Positions 1 to 10,349 are shown, counted from the stretch's first letter. The stretch is DNA of 64,000 bases from Marinobacter orientalis (GCF_004792665.1 NZ_SRZX01000001.1:1723685-1787684); one strand, 5' to 3'. Made by a program: numbers and translations. Notes: generated from the letters alone by a model not told the origin.

Positions 1-1798
1 GCTCCTGAAGCACGGCTTCTGCCGTAGAGGGGGCCCCTTTCGGGGTTTTCTTCCCCACCGGCAGCCCCATTTTCTCGTAGAAGATGGTTTGCAGTTGCTT
101 CGGGGAGCCCAGGTTGAAGATTTCCCCCGCTTCGTCGTGGGCCTCTTTCTCGAGCTCCGCCATGCGTTCCGCCAGTTCCTGGCTGTGCTTGCGCAGCGTG
201 CTGGCGCTGATCATCGCCCCCCGTTGCTCCATCCGCGACAGCACCGGCACCAGCGGCAGATCGATGTTTTCATACACCTCCAGCAAGCGCCCTGTTTTCT
301 CCAGTTGCGGGCGCAGCACGTGATGCAGGCGCAGAGTGATGTCGGCATCCTCAGCGGCGTAGGGGCCTGCCTGTTCCAGGTCAATCTGGTTAAAGGTCAG
401 CTGTTTGGCGCCCTTGCCGGCAATGGATTCGAAGGTGATGGCCTGCTCGCCGAGATACTTCAGTGCCAGGGAATTCATGTCATGGCGCGAGCCCACCGAA
501 TTGAGGACATAGGACTCCAGCATGGTGTCTTCTGCGATACCTTCGAGGCTGATACCATGATTGGCCAGAACGTTCTTGTCGTACTTGAGATTCTGGCCGA
601 GCTTGGCTTTTTTCGGGTCTTCCAGCAGCGGTTTCAGCTGCTCCAGCACTGCGCTCCGGTCCAGTTGTTCCGGCGCGCCCATGTAATCGTGGCCCAAGGG
701 AATATAGGCAGCTTCGCCCGGCTCGATGGCGAAGGATACCCCAACGATTTCCGCGTCCATATAACGCAGGCTGGTTGTTTCTGTGTCAAACGCGAACAGG
801 GGGGCCTTGCCGAGGCGTTCAATCCAGCTGTCCAACTCTGCCTGGTCAGTGACAACCGTGTAGTTTCTTTCTGTGGCGGCAGACGGTTTGCTGCTGTTAT
901 CGCCACTGTTGCCGGTCTTGCTGCTGTCGGAGTCACTTCCGTTTTCGAGTTCCGCAATCCAGGAACGGAGCTCGTACTCCCGGAACAGTTCAAGCAGCCT
1001 GTCGTCGTCCTGGGTTCTCAGTTTGAGGTCTTCGAGCCCGAACTCCAGGTCCACATCGGTTCTGATGGTAGCCAGCTCGCGGCTTAACGGGAGGGTGTCT
1101 CTGGCTTCCCGCAGATGCTCGCCAATTTTGCCCTTGACCTCGTCAGCGTGTTCAATAATGCCATCCAGATCGTTCCAGGCCTGCAGCCATTTAACCGCGG
1201 TTTTCGGGCCACACTTGTTCACGCCGGGAATGTTGTCCACCTTGTCGCCTACCAGTGCCAGGTAATCAACAATCTGTTCCGGGGTAATGCCGAACTTTTC
1301 TATCACACCTTCCCGATCCATGCGGGTGTCGGTCATGGTGTTGATCAGGGTGACGTGGTCGCTGACCAGTTGCGCCATGTCCTTGTCGCCGGTGGAGATC
1401 ACCACATCGATCCCTTTGCTGGTGGCTTCATTCGCCAGGGTGCCGATCACGTCGTCGGCTTCCACGCCACTGACGATCAACAGCGGCAGCCCCATGGCGC
1501 GAACCATGTCATGGATCGGCTGAATCTGGACTGCCAGGTCATCAGGCATTGGCGGGCGAGTCGCCTTGTAATCTGCGTACAGGTCATTGCGGAAGGTCTT
1601 GCCCTTGGCGTCGAACACCACGACCATTTTTGAGCCCGGAAAATCCTGCTCCAGTTTCCGGATCATGCTGATGACGCCCTTGATAGCTCCGGTAGGATGT
1701 TCCTTGCTGGTCATCAGGGGTGGCAGGGCATGATAGGCTCGGAAAAGGTAAGACGAGCCGTCTACTAGAACCACGGGCGGAGTCTGCTGTTGTGTCAT
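1..1798 (-). CDS. polA: DNA polymerase I, 5' part (cut by window edge)
   Basis: The first ~599 codons of a Pol I-family protein are read leftward from an ATG at 1796-1798; the reading frame leaves the window at base 1. Residues ~1-290 form the 5'-3' exonuclease (FEN) domain, with VVLVDGSSYLFRAYHALPP at the start and SGVEADDVIGTLA and STGDKDMAQLV further on. A Ser/Asp/Asn-rich linker follows. The 3'-5' exonuclease domain then has LFAFDTETTSL with acidic Asp-Thr-Glu intact, so proofreading is probably retained. The visible end is the start of the polymerase domain. It repairs DNA and replaces RNA primers. Its 3' half lies outside the window, so completeness cannot be judged. Confidence 0.97.
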   Translation of the reverse strand, partial: MTQQQTPPVVLVDGSSYLFRAYHALPPLMTSKEHPTGAIKGVISMIRKLEQDFPGSKMVVVFDAKGKTFRNDLYADYKATRPPMPDDLAVQIQPIHDMVRAMGLPLLIVSGVEADDVIGTLANEATSKGIDVVISTGDKDMAQLVSDHVTLINTMTDTRMDREGVIEKFGITPEQIVDYLALVGDKVDNIPGVNKCGPKTAVKWLQAWNDLDGIIEHADEVKGKIGEHLREARDTLPLSRELATIRTDVDLEFGLEDLKLRTQDDDRLLELFREYELRSWIAELENGSDSDSSKTGNSGDNSSKPSAATERNYTVVTDQAELDSWIERLGKAPLFAFDTETTSLRYMDAEIVGVSFAIEPGEAAYIPLGHDYMGAPEQLDRSAVLEQLKPLLEDPKKAKLGQNLKYDKNVLANHGISLEGIAEDTMLESYVLNSVGSRHDMNSLALKYLGEQAITFESIAGKGAKQLTFNQIDLEQAGPYAAEDADITLRLHHVLRPQLEKTGRLLEVYENIDLPLVPVLSRMEQRGAMISASTLRKHSQELAERMAELEKEAHDEAGEIFNLGSPKQLQTIFYEKMGLPVGKKTPKGAPSTAEAVLQE

Positions 1799-1920
1799 AT
1801 CAAAACGGATCCGGATTCTGATTGAAGCGTTGAATGGCTTGTGCAACTCTGACAGCAAGCGGCATTGATTCGCAGTGTCAGGTCGGCTTTCAGCCTCCTT
1901 AAACAGAGTGGAAGAGTAAC

Positions 1921-2262
1921 ATGAAAATGAAACGTATCGCCTGCTGGGGCCTTGTGTTGGGTGTATTATCAGGGCCTGTGACAGCACAGGAAAGCATGGA
2001 TGACAGCGAGGTTGTGAAGACGCCTCAGGAACCTCTGGTGGTTTCTGACTACCAGCCCTCCACCGACGGCCCCCAGGTTGTTATCCGCCCCGGAGAACAG
2101 GAGGTCTTCTATGAGTACCGGGTGAACGGTCAGCTGATGGAAATCAAGGTGGTGCCCGAAGTAGGGCCAGAGTACTACCTCGTGCCAGCAGAGGGCGGCG
2201 GATGGATCCGCGAGAATGAGACCGACATGCTGGTGCCAAGCTGGGTTATCTTCAGCTGGTAA
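1921..2262 (+). CDS. DUF2782 family periplasmic protein
   Basis: A 113-residue protein, divergent from polA. Residues 1-22 are a signal peptide (basic MKMKR, hydrophobic core, cleavage near VTA-QES). The mature part has the compact DUF2782 core: PQVVIRPGEQEVFYEYRVNG, then MEIKVVPEVGPEYYLVP and a tryptophan-rich end (VPSWVIFSW). DUF2782 proteins sit beside polA in many gammaproteobacteria; no function is established as far as I know. The ATG has GAGTGGAAGAG upstream as a modest ribosome site. It is likely exported to the periplasm, with no lipobox visible. Confidence 0.85.
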   Translation: MKMKRIACWGLVLGVLSGPVTAQESMDDSEVVKTPQEPLVVSDYQPSTDGPQVVIRPGEQEVFYEYRVNGQLMEIKVVPEVGPEYYLVPAEGGGWIRENETDMLVPSWVIFSW

Positions 2263-2398
2263 TTGATTTCGCGGTTTAGTATGAACATTCTAATTTTAAA
2301 CCGTAGTCTTACCCATGTGATCACAAGACGGCACAGATTCCCTGGCCGCGACGATGCAACTTTTCATGTTTCGCATCCACAAACTAAGGAGATCCATC

Positions 2399-2821
2399 AT
2401 GGGTAAACTCAAGAGCTATCAAGAACAACTTCAGGACATGGTAGAAAAAGGCATCAATGCTGCAGAAGAGCAGCAGAAAAAGCTGGCTTCCAAGCCTTTC
2501 GAGTATGCTGAAAAGCTGGAATCAGGTGCACGTGAGTACAGCGTCAAGAACCTGCGTACCCGTTACTACGGTTACAGTGAAAGCCTGTTTGACCAGTTGC
2601 GTAACCTGAACACTCGTGTCGGCAGTTTCGCGGCCGATCTGGTTGCCAAGCTGGAGAAAGAAGCAGCTGAAGGTGCAGATGTCGTTGCCGACGCAGCGGA
2701 CGAAGCGACCAGCGTTGCCCAGTCAACCAAGGCAACTGCCCAGGCCAAGAAGCCGACTGCACGCAAGACCACTGCGCGCAAAAGCACCAGCACTACCAAG
2801 AGTGATTCCGCCACTGCCTGA
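2399..2821 (+). CDS. Phasin-like protein with basic, alanine-rich tail
   Basis: A 140-residue protein starting at the ATG at 2399, chosen because AAGGAG precedes it at good spacing; the frame is open 15 codons further upstream without such a site. Residues 1-100 are predicted helical and amphipathic (SYQEQLQDMVEKGINAAEEQ; GYSESLFDQLRNLNTRVG) and resemble granule-associated phasins. The last ~35 residues are Lys/Thr/Ala/Ser repeats (KPTARKTTARKSTSTTKS) like histone H1-type or AlgP/PhaF tails that bind DNA. By family analogy it could coat polyhydroxyalkanoate granules or link them to the nucleoid, but no PHA synthase is in the window. It is a single-gene unit closed by the terminator at 2848-2876. 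Confidence 0.72.
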   Translation: MGKLKSYQEQLQDMVEKGINAAEEQQKKLASKPFEYAEKLESGAREYSVKNLRTRYYGYSESLFDQLRNLNTRVGSFAADLVAKLEKEAAEGADVVADAADEATSVAQSTKATAQAKKPTARKTTARKSTSTTKSDSATA

Positions 2822-2847
2822 TTGGCAAACGGAAAAAGCTCAAACAG

Positions 2848-2876
2848 AAAAGGTCACCGCTGAGGTGACCTTTTTT
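2848..2876 (+). terminator. Rho-independent terminator of the phasin-like gene
   Basis: A 7-bp perfect stem GGTCACC (2852-2858) / GGTGACC (2864-2870) with a GCTGA loop is preceded by AAAA and followed by six T. It lies 26 bases after the stop codon. Confidence 0.9.
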
Positions 2877-2918
2877 GTGTCTGTTTTTTGTGGCTGCGTT
2901 CTGTCTCATGGGCTGCTG

Positions 2919-3566
2919 TTATTTTTTCGCCTCGTCCGGCTCCAGCGGTATAGTTCGTTTTTCGCCGGTTATCTCCTCAAGCCGTTCAATATCTTCCTCA
3001 AATCGCTTCCGCAAAGCCTTGATATCGGCATTCTGGGAATCGATTTCCCGTTCGATATCCTCAATCTGGGATTCCAGGCGCCGTATTTTCTTGAGTGTTG
3101 AACCGGGGATGTCACGGCCGGAGCGTTCCAGGTCTGCGGCCCGGCTCTGCTCGCTGTCCAGTTGATTGATGATTACCGAGATGTTGCCTCTTTTAAGCTG
3201 ATTCAGCCCCTGCAGCTCTCGAATTTTCCGGTGCATGGCACGCACAGCGTCGTCGGGATGGCTGAATCGTTCCAGAAGCTTGCGATCAAGTTCCCTTTGC
3301 CTTTCTTCCTCGGCTTCGCGTCGCTCTTGTGCTTCCCTGGCCGCAATTTCTTCTTCCGTCGGTGCCGGATCAACCGTTTCGATCACGCGCCCGTTCTTGC
3401 TGAGAATATCGTAACCCCGTTCGGAGGCTTCCTGGGGAATGGTATTGCTGATGACAACCTGACCGTTTTCATCCAGGTAACGGTACATCCGGGCTTCCGC
3501 AATGGTGGTAAGTGTCATTGCGGCCACAGCAGATACAGCGATTGAAAACCTGGTCAGACGATTCAT
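2919..3566 (-). CDS. DUF4124 domain-containing coiled-coil periplasmic protein
   Basis: 215 residues. Residues 1-25 are a signal peptide ending near AEA-RMY. The DUF4124 signature follows (RMYRYLDENGQVVISNTIP), a short beta-rich module common in secreted gammaproteobacterial proteins. Residues ~70-110 are extremely Glu/Arg-rich, and ~110-205 are heptad-like coiled coil (LKKIRRLESQIEDIEREID). No catalytic motif is seen. It is transcribed away from pyrE, which lies upstream on the same strand with ~80 bases between. Function unknown; a periplasmic structural or scaffolding role is only a guess. Confidence 0.8.
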   Translation of the reverse strand: MNRLTRFSIAVSAVAAMTLTTIAEARMYRYLDENGQVVISNTIPQEASERGYDILSKNGRVIETVDPAPTEEEIAAREAQERREAEEERQRELDRKLLERFSHPDDAVRAMHRKIRELQGLNQLKRGNISVIINQLDSEQSRAADLERSGRDIPGSTLKKIRRLESQIEDIEREIDSQNADIKALRKRFEEDIERLEEITGEKRTIPLEPDEAKK

Positions 3567-3648
3567 GGTGAAGGACTGGCGCTCCGATCAAAACGGGTTG
3601 TGTCAGCAGGAAGCATAACAAAAGCTGGAACAGAAACCATGCCCGGTT

Positions 3649-4287
3649 TCAGACACCGTACTCATTCCGGTAGGCGGCGACCTTTTGGGCATATTCATCA
3701 AATCCCGGCCTGCTCTGAAGGTAATCAAGAACCTGGTCAAGCGTGATGATGCTGACAACCGGGATGTCAAATTCCTTTCTCACTTCCTGTATCGCAGAGA
3801 GTTCGCCCACACCCCGTTCCTGGCGGTCAAGCGCGATCAGAACCCCGGCCGGCTCCGCGCCCGCTGCGCGAATAATCTCGATCGATTCGCGGATAGCGGT
3901 GCCCGCGGTGATAACATCGTCAACAATGAGTACATTGCCCTGCAGAGGAGCTCCAACGATATTGCCGCCTTCGCCGTGGTTCTTGTCTTCCTTGCGGTTG
4001 AAGGCAAAGGGTTTGCTGTCGCCTTCCGCCGCCAGGGCCATGGCCGTCACCGTTGCCAACGGTATGCCCTTATAGGCAGGGCCAAAAATAATGTCATAAT
4101 CCAGCCCGCTGCGTTTCAGTGCAGCGGCATAAGCCTTGCTTAACTCAAGCAGATCCTTACCGGTATTAAACAGTCCCGCATTGAAAAAGTAGGGACTGGT
4201 GCGGCCGGATTTGAGCGTGAAATCGCCGAAGCGAAGAACATTACGGCGGATAGCAAATTCAATAAACTGTTGCTGATAGTCGTGCAT
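3649..4287 (-). CDS. pyrE: Orotate phosphoribosyltransferase
   Basis: 212 residues, the normal length. It joins orotate and PRPP to give orotidine 5'-phosphate in pyrimidine synthesis. The PRPP-binding loop [14 protein letters not shown] is present (residues ~118-132), as are the early [21 protein letters not shown] block and the flexible catalytic loop [13 protein letters not shown] with its lysines. The protein is cytosolic. It is divergent from the crc-type gene, with ~80 bases between the two starts; this pyrE/crc pairing is typical of pseudomonads. Confidence 0.97.
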   Translation of the reverse strand: MHDYQQQFIEFAIRRNVLRFGDFTLKSGRTSPYFFNAGLFNTGKDLLELSKAYAAALKRSGLDYDIIFGPAYKGIPLATVTAMALAAEGDSKPFAFNRKEDKNHGEGGNIVGAPLQGNVLIVDDVITAGTAIRESIEIIRAAGAEPAGVLIALDRQERGVGELSAIQEVRKEFDIPVVSIITLDQVLDYLQSRPGFDEYAQKVAAYRNEYGV

Positions 4288-4368
4288 GACAGGGCTTCTG
4301 GCGGGTGTGGATCTTTAATTAACGCGTAAAACCGGTATCATACACACAAACCGAATCAGGGAACACGT

Positions 4369-5175
4369 ATGCGGGTAGTATCAATCAGCGTCAACGGTCT
4401 GGCCCAGGCTGTTGAAAAAGGTTTCTTTGAATGGCTGGCCAGGCAGGATGCTGACGTGGTCTGCGTTCAGGACCACCGCATGCGGGCGTACGAGATCGAG
4501 GATTACAACCTGATCCCGGAGGGCTACGAGGCCTACTTTATTGATGGCGAGCACAACGAGGACGGCGGTGTGGGTATCTATACCCGCCATTTCCCCAAGG
4601 CAATCATGTACGGCTTTGCCAATGAGCAGGCAGATCGCGAGGGTCGCTTTATCCAGGCTGATTTCGACAAGGTGTCCGTTGCCAGCGTCCTCTCTCCCTG
4701 CGCCCTGGGCCGGGAAGATGAACTGACTGGCGACGATGATCTGACCGTGCTTGATCACAAGGACGACTTTATGGAAGCTTTTGGCCTTCATATGCAGAAA
4801 ACCCTGCGCAAGCGCCGCCAGTTCATCTTCTGCGCCAACCTGCAGACTGCTCATCACGTAACTGATGCCAGCCCGCTTTATCACAAGACCGACTTCTCCG
4901 GTTTTCTGCCCCACGAACGGGCATGGCTGGACCGTCTGTTTGATGAAATGGGCTGTGTTGATGCGTTCCGTGATATCAACAAGCAGAGCAACCAGTACAC
5001 CTGGTGGCCCGAGCAGGCCGAGGGTTCGCGCAAGAGCGCAGGAATCCGGGTGGATTACCAGCTTCTGACGCCGGGCATCCGCAAGACCATCCGGGACGGC
5101 TGGATTGATGACAGCACCCGTTTTTCCGATCACGCGCCGGTAATAATGGATTACGACATAGAGATCGGACAGTAG
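4369..5175 (+). CDS. crc: Crc-type exonuclease III-fold protein (catabolite repression control)
   Basis: 268 residues with the exonuclease III/APE1 fold. Overall sequence and position next to pyrE match pseudomonad Crc, which binds Hfq on A-rich mRNA leaders rather than cutting DNA. Active-site survey, by eye against ExoIII: N9 is kept; the catalytic Glu is Asp in VCVQDHR (D35); the GDxN motif carrying the catalytic Asp and Asn reads CANL (155-158), so both are gone; RVDY (D229) and SDHAP (D254, H255) remain. Loss of the Asp/Asn pair argues against nuclease activity and matches what is known of Crc. Its presumed regulator, the CrcZ-like RNA under CbrAB control, is at 33957-34339 in this window. 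The stop codon overlaps a palindromic repeat. Confidence 0.85.
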   Translation: MRVVSISVNGLAQAVEKGFFEWLARQDADVVCVQDHRMRAYEIEDYNLIPEGYEAYFIDGEHNEDGGVGIYTRHFPKAIMYGFANEQADREGRFIQADFDKVSVASVLSPCALGREDELTGDDDLTVLDHKDDFMEAFGLHMQKTLRKRRQFIFCANLQTAHHVTDASPLYHKTDFSGFLPHERAWLDRLFDEMGCVDAFRDINKQSNQYTWWPEQAEGSRKSAGIRVDYQLLTPGIRKTIRDGWIDDSTRFSDHAPVIMDYDIEIGQ

Positions 5176-5203
5176 GTCGGATTAGCCAAAGGCGTAATCC
5201 GAC
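5173..5203. repeat. REP-like palindrome between crc and rph
   Basis: GTCGGATTA (5176-5184) pairs with TAATCCGAC (5195-5203) around GCC-AAA-GGC, giving an almost fully paired hairpin in the gap between convergent genes. The sequence GTAGGTCGGATTAG is a recurrent palindromic repeat in many gammaproteobacteria (from memory). The TAG inside it is the crc stop codon. It may act as a two-way terminator or mRNA 3' protector, although no T-run follows on either strand. Confidence 0.65.
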
Positions 5204-5221
5204 AAACCGCGTCGCAGAAAA

Positions 5222-5938
5222 CTACACTTCCAGAGCCGCCTTCTGCACCTCAAACAACTGCCCGATACCCAACCTGGCCAGTTTCAACATGCCGTCCAGC
5301 TCTTCCTGAGAAAAAGGCGCAGCCTCCGCCGTCCCCTGAACCTCAATAAACCCGCCCTGGTCCGTCATGATCACATTCATGTCCGTCTCGGCTTCCGAAT
5401 CCTCGGGATAATCCAGGTCCAGAACCGGCGTGCCCCTGTAAACACCGACAGAAAATGCCGCCACCATCTGCTTCAGTGGTGACTTCTTCAGCCGACCTTC
5501 TTTCACCAGGTGATTCAGGGCGTCCACAAGCGCCACACAGCCACCGGTAATAGCGGCTGTACGGGTGCCACCATCAGCCTGTATAACGTCGCAGTCGATG
5601 GTAATCGAATGCTCGCCCAGGGCGCTCAGGTCCACAGCGGCCCGCAGGGAGCGACCGATCAGGCGCTGGATTTCAACGGTACGGCCACCCTGTTTACCAC
5701 GGGCGGCTTCCCGGCCCATACGACTGCCAGTGGAGCGCGGCAGCATACCGTACTCGGCGGTAATCCAGCCCTTGCCTTCACCCCGCAGAAACGGCGGAAC
5801 CTTGTTCTCGATAGAGGCGGTGCAGATCACCCTGGTATCGCCAAATTCCACCAGTACGGAGCCTTCGGCGTGGCGGGTGTAGTGGCGGGTGATGCGAATA
5901 TCCCGGGATTGCTCCGGCGTTCTTCCGCTCGGTCTCAT
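5222..5938 (-). CDS. rph: Ribonuclease PH
   Basis: 238 residues, starting at [12 protein letters not shown] (ATG at 5936-5938). The frame stays open far upstream, but that extension is the antisense of yicC and does not resemble the family. It is a phosphorolytic 3'-5' exoribonuclease that trims tRNA 3' ends. Visible signatures are [17 protein letters not shown] (phosphate and RNA binding), [19 protein letters not shown], and [20 protein letters not shown]. Both ends look complete, unlike the frameshifted rph of E. coli K-12. It is divergent from yicC. Confidence 0.96.
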   Translation of the reverse strand: MRPSGRTPEQSRDIRITRHYTRHAEGSVLVEFGDTRVICTASIENKVPPFLRGEGKGWITAEYGMLPRSTGSRMGREAARGKQGGRTVEIQRLIGRSLRAAVDLSALGEHSITIDCDVIQADGGTRTAAITGGCVALVDALNHLVKEGRLKKSPLKQMVAAFSVGVYRGTPVLDLDYPEDSEAETDMNVIMTDQGGFIEVQGTAEAAPFSQEELDGMLKLARLGIGQLFEVQKAALEV

Positions 5939-6103
5939 AGTCGTTCCTGGTATCAGTAGTGAGTGTTCCGGGTGGATCGCCCGGATTGATTGCAATGTCG
6001 AAAGATTGCGGAGTATAACACGCACTTGAGGGCGTCTGTTCGCTGTGCATGCGGTCACCCTGCTAAACTGGAAATCCTGCTTCTTTGCAAATGCGGAGTC
6101 ACC

Positions 6104-6970
6104 ATGATCAGAAGTATGACGGCCTTTGCCCGCCAGGACACCCAGGAGGACTGGGGCACGCTGACCTGCGAGATTCGCACTGTCAACCATCGCTATCTGG
6201 AGCCGTCCTTCCGATTGCCGGAGGCGCTCAGGGAACTGGAAAACACGTTTCGCGATCAGCTTCGCAAAAAGCTGGGCCGGGGCAAGGTGGATGTGGCCTT
6301 TCGCCTGCAGACGACCGAAACTGCGTCTCAGGGCTTCGAGATAAACGAGGAGGTGGCCCATGCGGTGAATGAGGCGGCGAACCACATCAACAGGATGCTG
6401 GATAACCCGGCGCATGTGAGTGCCCTGGATGTCCTCAAGTGGCCCGGGGTCTTGGCCTCCACCGAACAGGACTATGGCCCGGCCCGCAAGGCGGCTGGAG
6501 AGCTGTTTGAGCGCACCATGAATGAGCTGGTGGCAGTCAGGGAGCGCGAAGGGGAGCGCTTGCGCCCGCTTTTTGACGACCGGCTTGCCACCATGGGCAA
6601 ACTGGTTGCCGAGGTTCGGGAGCGCATGCCGGAACTGCTTCGTGCCCAGGAAGAACAGCTGAAAAACCGCTTCGAACAGGCGAAGGTTGAGATCGATGCG
6701 GATCGCATTGCCCAGGAAATGGTAATGCTGGCGCAGAAAAGCGACGTGGCCGAGGAGCTGGACCGGCTGGATGCCCACATCAGTGAAGTCTCGGAAACGC
6801 TCCAGGGGGATGACGCCATCGGCCGGCGGCTGGATTTCCTGATGCAGGAGCTTAACCGCGAGGCCAATACGCTCAGCAGCAAAAGCATCGACGCCCGGGT
6901 GACCAGGGCGGCTGTGGACCTGAAAGTGCTTATCGAGCAGATGCGCGAGCAGGTGCAGAATCTGGAGTGA
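6104..6970 (+). CDS. yicC: YicC family RNA-binding protein / endoribonuclease
   Basis: 288 residues from the ATG at 6104 ([11 protein letters not shown]), the conserved family start; the open frame upstream to 5990 is not used by homologues. The YicC N-terminal domain contains SMTAFARQ and [19 protein letters not shown]. The C-terminal DUF1732 part ends with the very conserved block [17 protein letters not shown] and a helical tail. E. coli YicC is linked to RNA decay (RyhB turnover) and has been proposed as an endoribonuclease. It is co-directional with gmk ~115 bases downstream, an arrangement kept in many proteobacteria. Confidence 0.94.
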   Translation: MIRSMTAFARQDTQEDWGTLTCEIRTVNHRYLEPSFRLPEALRELENTFRDQLRKKLGRGKVDVAFRLQTTETASQGFEINEEVAHAVNEAANHINRMLDNPAHVSALDVLKWPGVLASTEQDYGPARKAAGELFERTMNELVAVREREGERLRPLFDDRLATMGKLVAEVRERMPELLRAQEEQLKNRFEQAKVEIDADRIAQEMVMLAQKSDVAEELDRLDAHISEVSETLQGDDAIGRRLDFLMQELNREANTLSSKSIDARVTRAAVDLKVLIEQMREQVQNLE

Positions 6971-7057
6971 TGCCCGTTGGGTGCGGGGGGCGAGCAAAGA
7001 CCGTATAATCCTGCCCTCATTGTTACTGCGGCAGGCGGGTTGTCCCGCGCCAGTTGA

Positions 7058-7720
<663 letters not shown>

Positions 7721-7812
7721 GCACGGCTTTTTAGCTGTATACAAATTGAGCCGGTATCATTACACTACGCGGTCTGCTGAAATCAGTCATCATTGCTATT
7801 GTCGGGGAAGTT

Positions 7813-8025
7813 ATGGCACGAGTTACCGTTGAAGATTGCCTTGAACACGTTGATAACCGGTTCCAGCTGGTTATGCTGGCCACCAAGCGCGCCCGCCAGA
7901 TCGCGACCAAGGGCTTTGAGCCGCTGGTTCCTGAAGAGAATGACAAGCCAACCGTAATTGCTCTGCGCGAAATCGCCGAGGGCAAGATCTCCCGCGATCT
8001 TCTCAAGGAAGATGACGAAGATTAA
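7813..8025 (+). CDS. rpoZ: RNA polymerase omega subunit
   Basis: 70 residues; it begins [20 protein letters not shown] and has [12 protein letters not shown] and [16 protein letters not shown], all typical of omega. It helps beta' fold and forms part of one ppGpp site on RNA polymerase. It stands between gmk and spoT as in E. coli and pseudomonads, but a terminator separates it from spoT here (8141-8168). Confidence 0.97.
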   Translation: MARVTVEDCLEHVDNRFQLVMLATKRARQIATKGFEPLVPEENDKPTVIALREIAEGKISRDLLKEDDED

Positions 8026-8140
8026 GGCTGAAGGCGGCTGAAAACCGGAATATTTTTCCGCTGGGCCGGGCGAAGGCATTGAAATCTGTTCTTGCGGTTT
8101 TATAGTGTATCTATAAGCATTACGTAAGAACGTCGGAAGG

Positions 8141-8168
8141 ACCCGGATGCATGCATTCGGGTTTTTTT
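8141..8168 (+). terminator. Intrinsic terminator between rpoZ and spoT
   Basis: ACCCGGATGC (8141-8150) pairs with GCATTCGGGT (8153-8162) and runs straight into seven T (8162-8168). It lies 115 bases after the rpoZ stop and only 33 bases before the preferred spoT start. It probably ends most rpoZ transcripts. Because a sequence TATAGTGTATCTATAA sits just upstream (8101-8116), it could also work as an attenuator for a short spoT leader; that is inference. Confidence 0.8.
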
Positions 8169-8201
8169 GTCCCTGATATTTATGATTCCCACGGAGGCGC
8201 G

Positions 8202-10349
8202 GTGTCGGCAGAGGCAACGGTTGATGTGCTGGCCAGTGAGCTCAGCACCTATCTTGATACCAATCGCATCAACCAGGTGCGAAGAGCCTACTATTATGCC
8301 GAACAGGCCCATGAAGGGCAGATGCGCAAAAGCGGTGATCGCTATATTACTCACCCGCTGGCGGTTGCCCACATCCTCGCTGGCCTGAAGCTGGACCACC
8401 AGAGCCTGATGGCGGCCATGCTCCACGACGTCATTGAAGACACGGGCATTCCCAAGGATGCACTGGCAGACCAGTTTGGTGAAGATGTGGCTGAGCTGGT
8501 GGATGGTGTCAGCAAGCTGACCCAGATTGAATTCCGTTCCCGGGCCGAAGCCCAGGCCGAGAACTTCCAGAAAATGACCCTGGCCATGGCGCGGGACATC
8601 CGCGTGATACTGGTCAAGCTGGCGGACCGCCTTCACAACATGCGCACACTGGGCCCGATGCCCTATGAAAAACGCCAGCGAATTGCCAACGAAACCCTGG
8701 ATATCTATGCGCCGATTGCCAACCGACTTGGCATGCATTCCATCTGTACGGAGCTGGAAGACCTCGGTTTTGCCTCGCTGTATCCGATGCGCTCGAAATA
8801 CATTTCCAAAGCAGTGGCAAAACTGCGGGGCAGCCACCGGGAAATCATTGACGACATCCGGGGCAAGCTGGAGGAGAAGCTGGAAGAGCGCAGTTTGCCG
8901 GGACGGATCCTGGGCCGGGAAAAGCACCTGAACAGCATCTACAACAAGATGAAGTTCAAGCAGAAGTCTTTCCACGAAATCATGGATGTGTACGCGTTCC
9001 GCATCATTACCGACACCGAAGACGACTGTTACCGCATCCTTGGCGCCGTACACAGCCTTTACAAGCCGCTGCCGGGCCGTTTCAAGGATTACATTGCCAT
9101 GCCCAAGGCCAATGGCTATCAGTCTCTGCATACCACCCTGTTCGGCATGCATGTGAACATCGAAATCCAGATCCGTACCGAGGAGATGGAACACATCGCC
9201 AATAATGGTATCGCCGCCCACTGGATGTACAAGAACGAGCCCTCCGGTGTTACCAGTGTCAATCAGCGGCGTGTGGACCAATGGGTGCAGGGCCTGATGG
9301 AAATGCGCGAGCGTGCGGACGACTCTCTTGAGTTCATTGAACATGTCAAGGTAGACCTGTTCCCGGACGAGATCTACGTGTTCACTCCCAAGGGCAAGAT
9401 CATGGAATTGCCCAGCGGCGCCACGCCGGTGGACTTCGCGTATGCCATTCACACGGACATTGGCAACGCCTGCGTGGCCTGCCGCATTAACCGCACTCTG
9501 GGTTCACTGAGCCAACCGCTGCAGAGTGGCCAGACCGTGGAAATCATTACTGCACCGGGCGCACGGCCCAACCCGGCCTGGCTCAGTTTTGTGGTTACCG
9601 GAAAAGCCCGCAGCAGTATTCGCCACTTACTCAAAAATCAGAAGCGCGCAGAATCTCTGGAACTGGGCAAAACCCTGCTGAAGAAATCCCTCAAGGGTTT
9701 CGGCACCAGCCTGTCCCGCATCAGCGAGTCTCAGATCGGGACAGTGGTCAGGCACAACCAGGTAAACAGCTTTGAGGATCTGGTCAGCGATATTGGCCTG
9801 GGCAACCGCATGGCGTACCTTGTCGCCCGTCAGCTTGTCAGCGGCGACGCCGAAGACCAGGCTGCGGATACTGCGTCGGCTCCTGTCATGGACAAAGCGG
9901 ATAACACCCCGGTCACAATTCGCGGTACTGAAGGCCTGGTAGTCCGCTTTGCCAGCTGTTGCAAACCCATCCCGGGAGATCCGGTGGTGGGTGTCATGGA
10001 CTCCGGAAAAGGCATGGTCATCCACTCGGATACCTGCTCCAAATTGCCGGAAGACGGCGATAGCCGGGCGCGCCTGACCCACCTGAAGTGGGCCAAGGAT
10101 ATTGCCAACGAGTTTTCAGTTGAGTTACGGGTAGAGCTGGAACGCCAGCGAGGGGTCATTGCAGAACTGGCCAACGCCGTCGCCATGGCGGATGGCAATA
10201 TTGAACGTATCAATGTGGAAGAGCAGAACGCCAGACTGGGAATTGTCAGCCTTGTAGTTCATGTTAACGGGCGCCGGCATCTGGCCAGAGTGATGCGGCG
10301 GATCAGGAATATTCGCGCTGTTACCCATATTAACCGGGTGAGGCATTGA
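8202..10349 (+). CDS. spoT: Bifunctional (p)ppGpp synthetase/hydrolase SpoT
   Basis: 715 residues from the GTG at 8202, preceded by GGAGG at 8193-8197. An in-frame ATG at 8151 would lie inside the terminator hairpin and is unlikely. It makes and degrades the alarmone (p)ppGpp. The hydrolase HD domain has HDVIEDT (H75, D76). The synthetase domain carries [19 protein letters not shown]; the RxKD form is the one found in bifunctional Rel/SpoT enzymes, not in RelA. A TGS domain ([20 protein letters not shown]) and a C-terminal ACT domain follow. RelA is not in this window. Confidence 0.96.
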   Translation: MSAEATVDVLASELSTYLDTNRINQVRRAYYYAEQAHEGQMRKSGDRYITHPLAVAHILAGLKLDHQSLMAAMLHDVIEDTGIPKDALADQFGEDVAELVDGVSKLTQIEFRSRAEAQAENFQKMTLAMARDIRVILVKLADRLHNMRTLGPMPYEKRQRIANETLDIYAPIANRLGMHSICTELEDLGFASLYPMRSKYISKAVAKLRGSHREIIDDIRGKLEEKLEERSLPGRILGREKHLNSIYNKMKFKQKSFHEIMDVYAFRIITDTEDDCYRILGAVHSLYKPLPGRFKDYIAMPKANGYQSLHTTLFGMHVNIEIQIRTEEMEHIANNGIAAHWMYKNEPSGVTSVNQRRVDQWVQGLMEMRERADDSLEFIEHVKVDLFPDEIYVFTPKGKIMELPSGATPVDFAYAIHTDIGNACVACRINRTLGSLSQPLQSGQTVEIITAPGARPNPAWLSFVVTGKARSSIRHLLKNQKRAESLELGKTLLKKSLKGFGTSLSRISESQIGTVVRHNQVNSFEDLVSDIGLGNRMAYLVARQLVSGDAEDQAADTASAPVMDKADNTPVTIRGTEGLVVRFASCCKPIPGDPVVGVMDSGKGMVIHSDTCSKLPEDGDSRARLTHLKWAKDIANEFSVELRVELERQRGVIAELANAVAMADGNIERINVEEQNARLGIVSLVVHVNGRRHLARVMRRIRNIRAVTHINRVRH

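Noticed and set aside
89..1087. 332-codon plus-strand frame at the left edge
   Set aside because: Antisense of polA, whose coding frame is unmistakable.
4369..5175. Functional exonuclease III (xthA)
   Set aside because: Two catalytic residues are missing and the pyrE neighbour points to Crc.
5939..6997. Long upstream extension of rph
   Set aside because: It is the antisense of yicC; the RNase PH family starts at MRPSGR.
8100..9452. 450-codon frame antisense to spoT
   Set aside because: Typical mirror frame of a GC-rich gene; the sense strand encodes a clear SpoT.
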